From Flavobacteriaceae bacterium (lineage in GTDB: Bacteria > Bacteroidota > Bacteroidia > Flavobacteriales > Flavobacteriaceae): a DNA stretch of 64,000 bases. Numbering within the stretch: position 1 is the stretch's first letter; each line of letters opens with the position of its first letter. Below, in pieces: positions 62,820 through 64,000 of this stretch. The position numbers were made by a program, and so were the translations under genes. The stretch spans positions 1 through 64,000 of the forward strand of contig JAURRA010000007.1 of NCBI GenBank assembly GCA_030835825.1, given 5' to 3'. The notes beneath the pieces are model-generated. The model did not search any database. It was not told the origin of the DNA and saw only the letters and a list, made by a program, of their open reading frames with translations.

Positions 62820-63875
62820 ATGAAACAGCTCATTGCGATTTTCTTATTCACCGCTTTTCCGGCTGTATTTTTCGGTCAGGCTAATATTTTGAATGCCAAG
62901 TCTCCAAGTGAGATAGGGGTTACATCTCCTGAGCAAGATAAATTTGACAATAATAAGCCGCTCGAGTATGGATTTGTGGCCGATAAGGATATTCTTTTTT
63001 CAAAAACTGTATGGGAAATTATCGATGTTGATGAGCGCGTGAATTTTCCTTTGTTTTTTCCAGCAGACACCTCTTTGGTCGGCACAGAGCGCCGTCCTTT
63101 GATTCATTATTTACTAAGCAGTGTTTTATCAGGAGAGGTTGAGAATTATTATGTTGAGGATAACTTGAAAGATAAAATGACTCGTGAGCAGTTGGATCGA
63201 AGCTTGAAATATAAAAAGATCCGCAAGGGAGAAGGTGAAGGGATTGGTGAAGAACGCATTAGTATTGAGGCGGGAAATAAATACAATTTCTTACTCAATT
63301 ATGGTGTAACCATTCCAAGCGAGTATCAGAATGTCGATCAAACTCAAATGAGCGATAAAGAATTAGGAGACTTCGATCAGGCCATGACTGAATTGATCTT
63401 TGAGAACAACCTCTTAAGAGAAGAGGAATACTCGGAAGAAATTTTTGACTATGCAGACATCGTAGAGTTTAGAATTAAAGGTGTTTGGTATTTCGATTCC
63501 AAATTGGGAGAGTTGAAGTACCGTCCTATTGCTATTGCACCAGTTGTTCAAACACCACGTTCAAAATCGGACCGTAAAGACAACCCTGCAGCCGAAGAAG
63601 CCTATGCTGCTTTGTTCTGGATTTTTTATCCCGATGTCAGAGATGTCTTATATAAGGCCGACGCTTTTAACGAAAAAAACACCTCAAGACCTATTTCGTT
63701 TGACGATTTAATCAATGCACATAGATTTGGCAGCTATATTTACAAAGAAGATAATGTCTATCAAGATCGTGAGATTGAAAAATATATTCCTAAAAACGCT
63801 CTGTTAAGACTATTAGAATCAGAAAGAATTAGAGACAAAATCAGAAACCTGGAGCACGACATGTGGTCCTGGTAA
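62820..63875 (+). CDS. gldN: Type IX secretion protein GldN
   Basis: A periplasmic protein bound to GldK. The 351 residues start with a signal peptide (KQLIAIFLFTAFPAVFFGQA). The body includes FSKTVWEIIDVDERVNFPLF, the AVEIV-like EIFDYADIVEFRIKGVWYFD block, LGELKYRPIAIAPVVQ and ALFWIFYPDVRDVLYKADAF, all typical of GldN/PorN. It closes the gldKLMN operon and is followed by a hairpin terminator. Confidence 0.96.
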   Translation: MKQLIAIFLFTAFPAVFFGQANILNAKSPSEIGVTSPEQDKFDNNKPLEYGFVADKDILFSKTVWEIIDVDERVNFPLFFPADTSLVGTERRPLIHYLLSSVLSGEVENYYVEDNLKDKMTREQLDRSLKYKKIRKGEGEGIGEERISIEAGNKYNFLLNYGVTIPSEYQNVDQTQMSDKELGDFDQAMTELIFENNLLREEEYSEEIFDYADIVEFRIKGVWYFDSKLGELKYRPIAIAPVVQTPRSKSDRKDNPAAEEAYAALFWIFYPDVRDVLYKADAFNEKNTSRPISFDDLINAHRFGSYIYKEDNVYQDREIEKYIPKNALLRLLESERIRDKIRNLEHDMWSW

Positions 63876-63897
63876 TACCTTATTAATAGACTAACAG

Positions 63898-63927
63898 GCG
63901 CTTACAGTAATGTGAGCGCTTTTTTTA
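63898..63927 (+). terminator. Terminator after gldN
   Basis: GCGCTTACA (63898-63906) pairs with TGTGAGCGC (63911-63919), with one G-T wobble, around a four-base loop and is followed by seven T. It ends the gldKLMN transcript. Confidence 0.9.
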
Positions 63928-63928
63928 T

Positions 63929-64000
63929 ATGACTCTCTCAAATAGACATACCGAAGATTACTTAGTTATAGGTTTGGGTATTGCCGGTTTATTGTTTTGC
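63929..64000 (+). CDS. N-terminus of a probable FAD-dependent oxidoreductase (partial)
   Basis: Only 24 codons are inside the window: a short polar lead and then YLVIGLGIAGLLF, a dinucleotide-binding beta-strand and glycine loop (GxGxAG) as in FAD-dependent oxidoreductases of the DadA type. As I recall, an FAD oxidoreductase gene often follows gldN in Flavobacteriia, which supports the guess. The ATG at 63929 overlaps the terminator T-run edge. The remainder is off the right side. Confidence 0.55.
   Translation, partial: MTLSNRHTEDYLVIGLGIAGLLFC

Overview
The window looks like chromosomal DNA of a member of the Bacteroidota, most probably of the class Flavobacteriia. The grounds are a near-complete set of gliding and type IX secretion genes (gldA, gldB, gldC, gldK-L-M-N), GLPGLI-family secreted proteins beside a TonB-receptor-like barrel, a type Iβ DAHP synthase fused to chorismate mutase, the lack of strong Shine-Dalgarno sites, and many copies of the Bacteroidota -7 element TAnnTTTG a short way upstream of start codons. 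Base composition is moderately AT-rich throughout. I see no phage, insertion sequence, integrase, CRISPR array, tRNA or rRNA. It reads as core genome with a few decayed or rearranged spots.

Layout. 1-9.0 kb: galE, a badly deleted amidohydrolase pseudogene, then a long minus-strand block (etfB-etfA-DUF151 nuclease-nucleoside transporter-thyA-folA-VOC protein, then fabD-lspA). 9-13.9 kb: pdhB and the membrane pyrophosphatase hppA on the plus strand, each followed by a clear terminator, and a deoxynucleoside kinase pair on the minus strand. 14-19 kb: two tandem GLPGLI proteins, two tiny membrane proteins and a 902-residue outer-membrane barrel. 19-23 kb: metK with a SAM-II-type riboswitch starting right after its promoter, gapN, and gldA. 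23.1-29.4 kb: an aromatic amino acid operon preceded by a leader peptide and attenuator, running pheA-aminotransferase-DAHP synthase/chorismate mutase-rsgA-dtd-mazG-aroA, with no tyrA. 29.4-38.4 kb: queA, rlmN, a polyprenyl synthase, a frameshifted thioredoxin/TPR gene, dnaG, a LuxR-type regulator, nadE, gldB and gldC. 38.4-45.5 kb: the cell-shape operon purH-mreB-mreC-mreD-mrdA-rodA. 45.5-53.4 kb: a GAF protein, a metal-binding/MauE membrane protein, then miaB-sigma54 activator-lptE-TPR-secG-groES-groEL on the minus strand. 53.5-64 kb: a membrane protein, an M28 peptidase lipoprotein, topA, an arginase-fold protein without its metal-binding histidines, gldK-gldL-gldM-gldN, and the first codons of a probable FAD oxidoreductase.

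Functionally the window joins envelope building (mre/mrd, lptE, secG, lspA, fabD), the type IX secretion motor and its partner lipoproteins, nucleotide salvage and thymidylate supply (CNT transporter, thyA, folA, dNK), and aromatic amino acid synthesis. The most noteworthy items are cis-regulatory: the Tyr/Phe-rich leader peptide with mutually exclusive hairpins ahead of pheA, and the SAM-II-like aptamer ahead of metK. The formimidoylglutamase-like protein next to gldK, the zinc-less primase and the missing tyrA are worth comparative checks. I found no wholly new multi-gene system.
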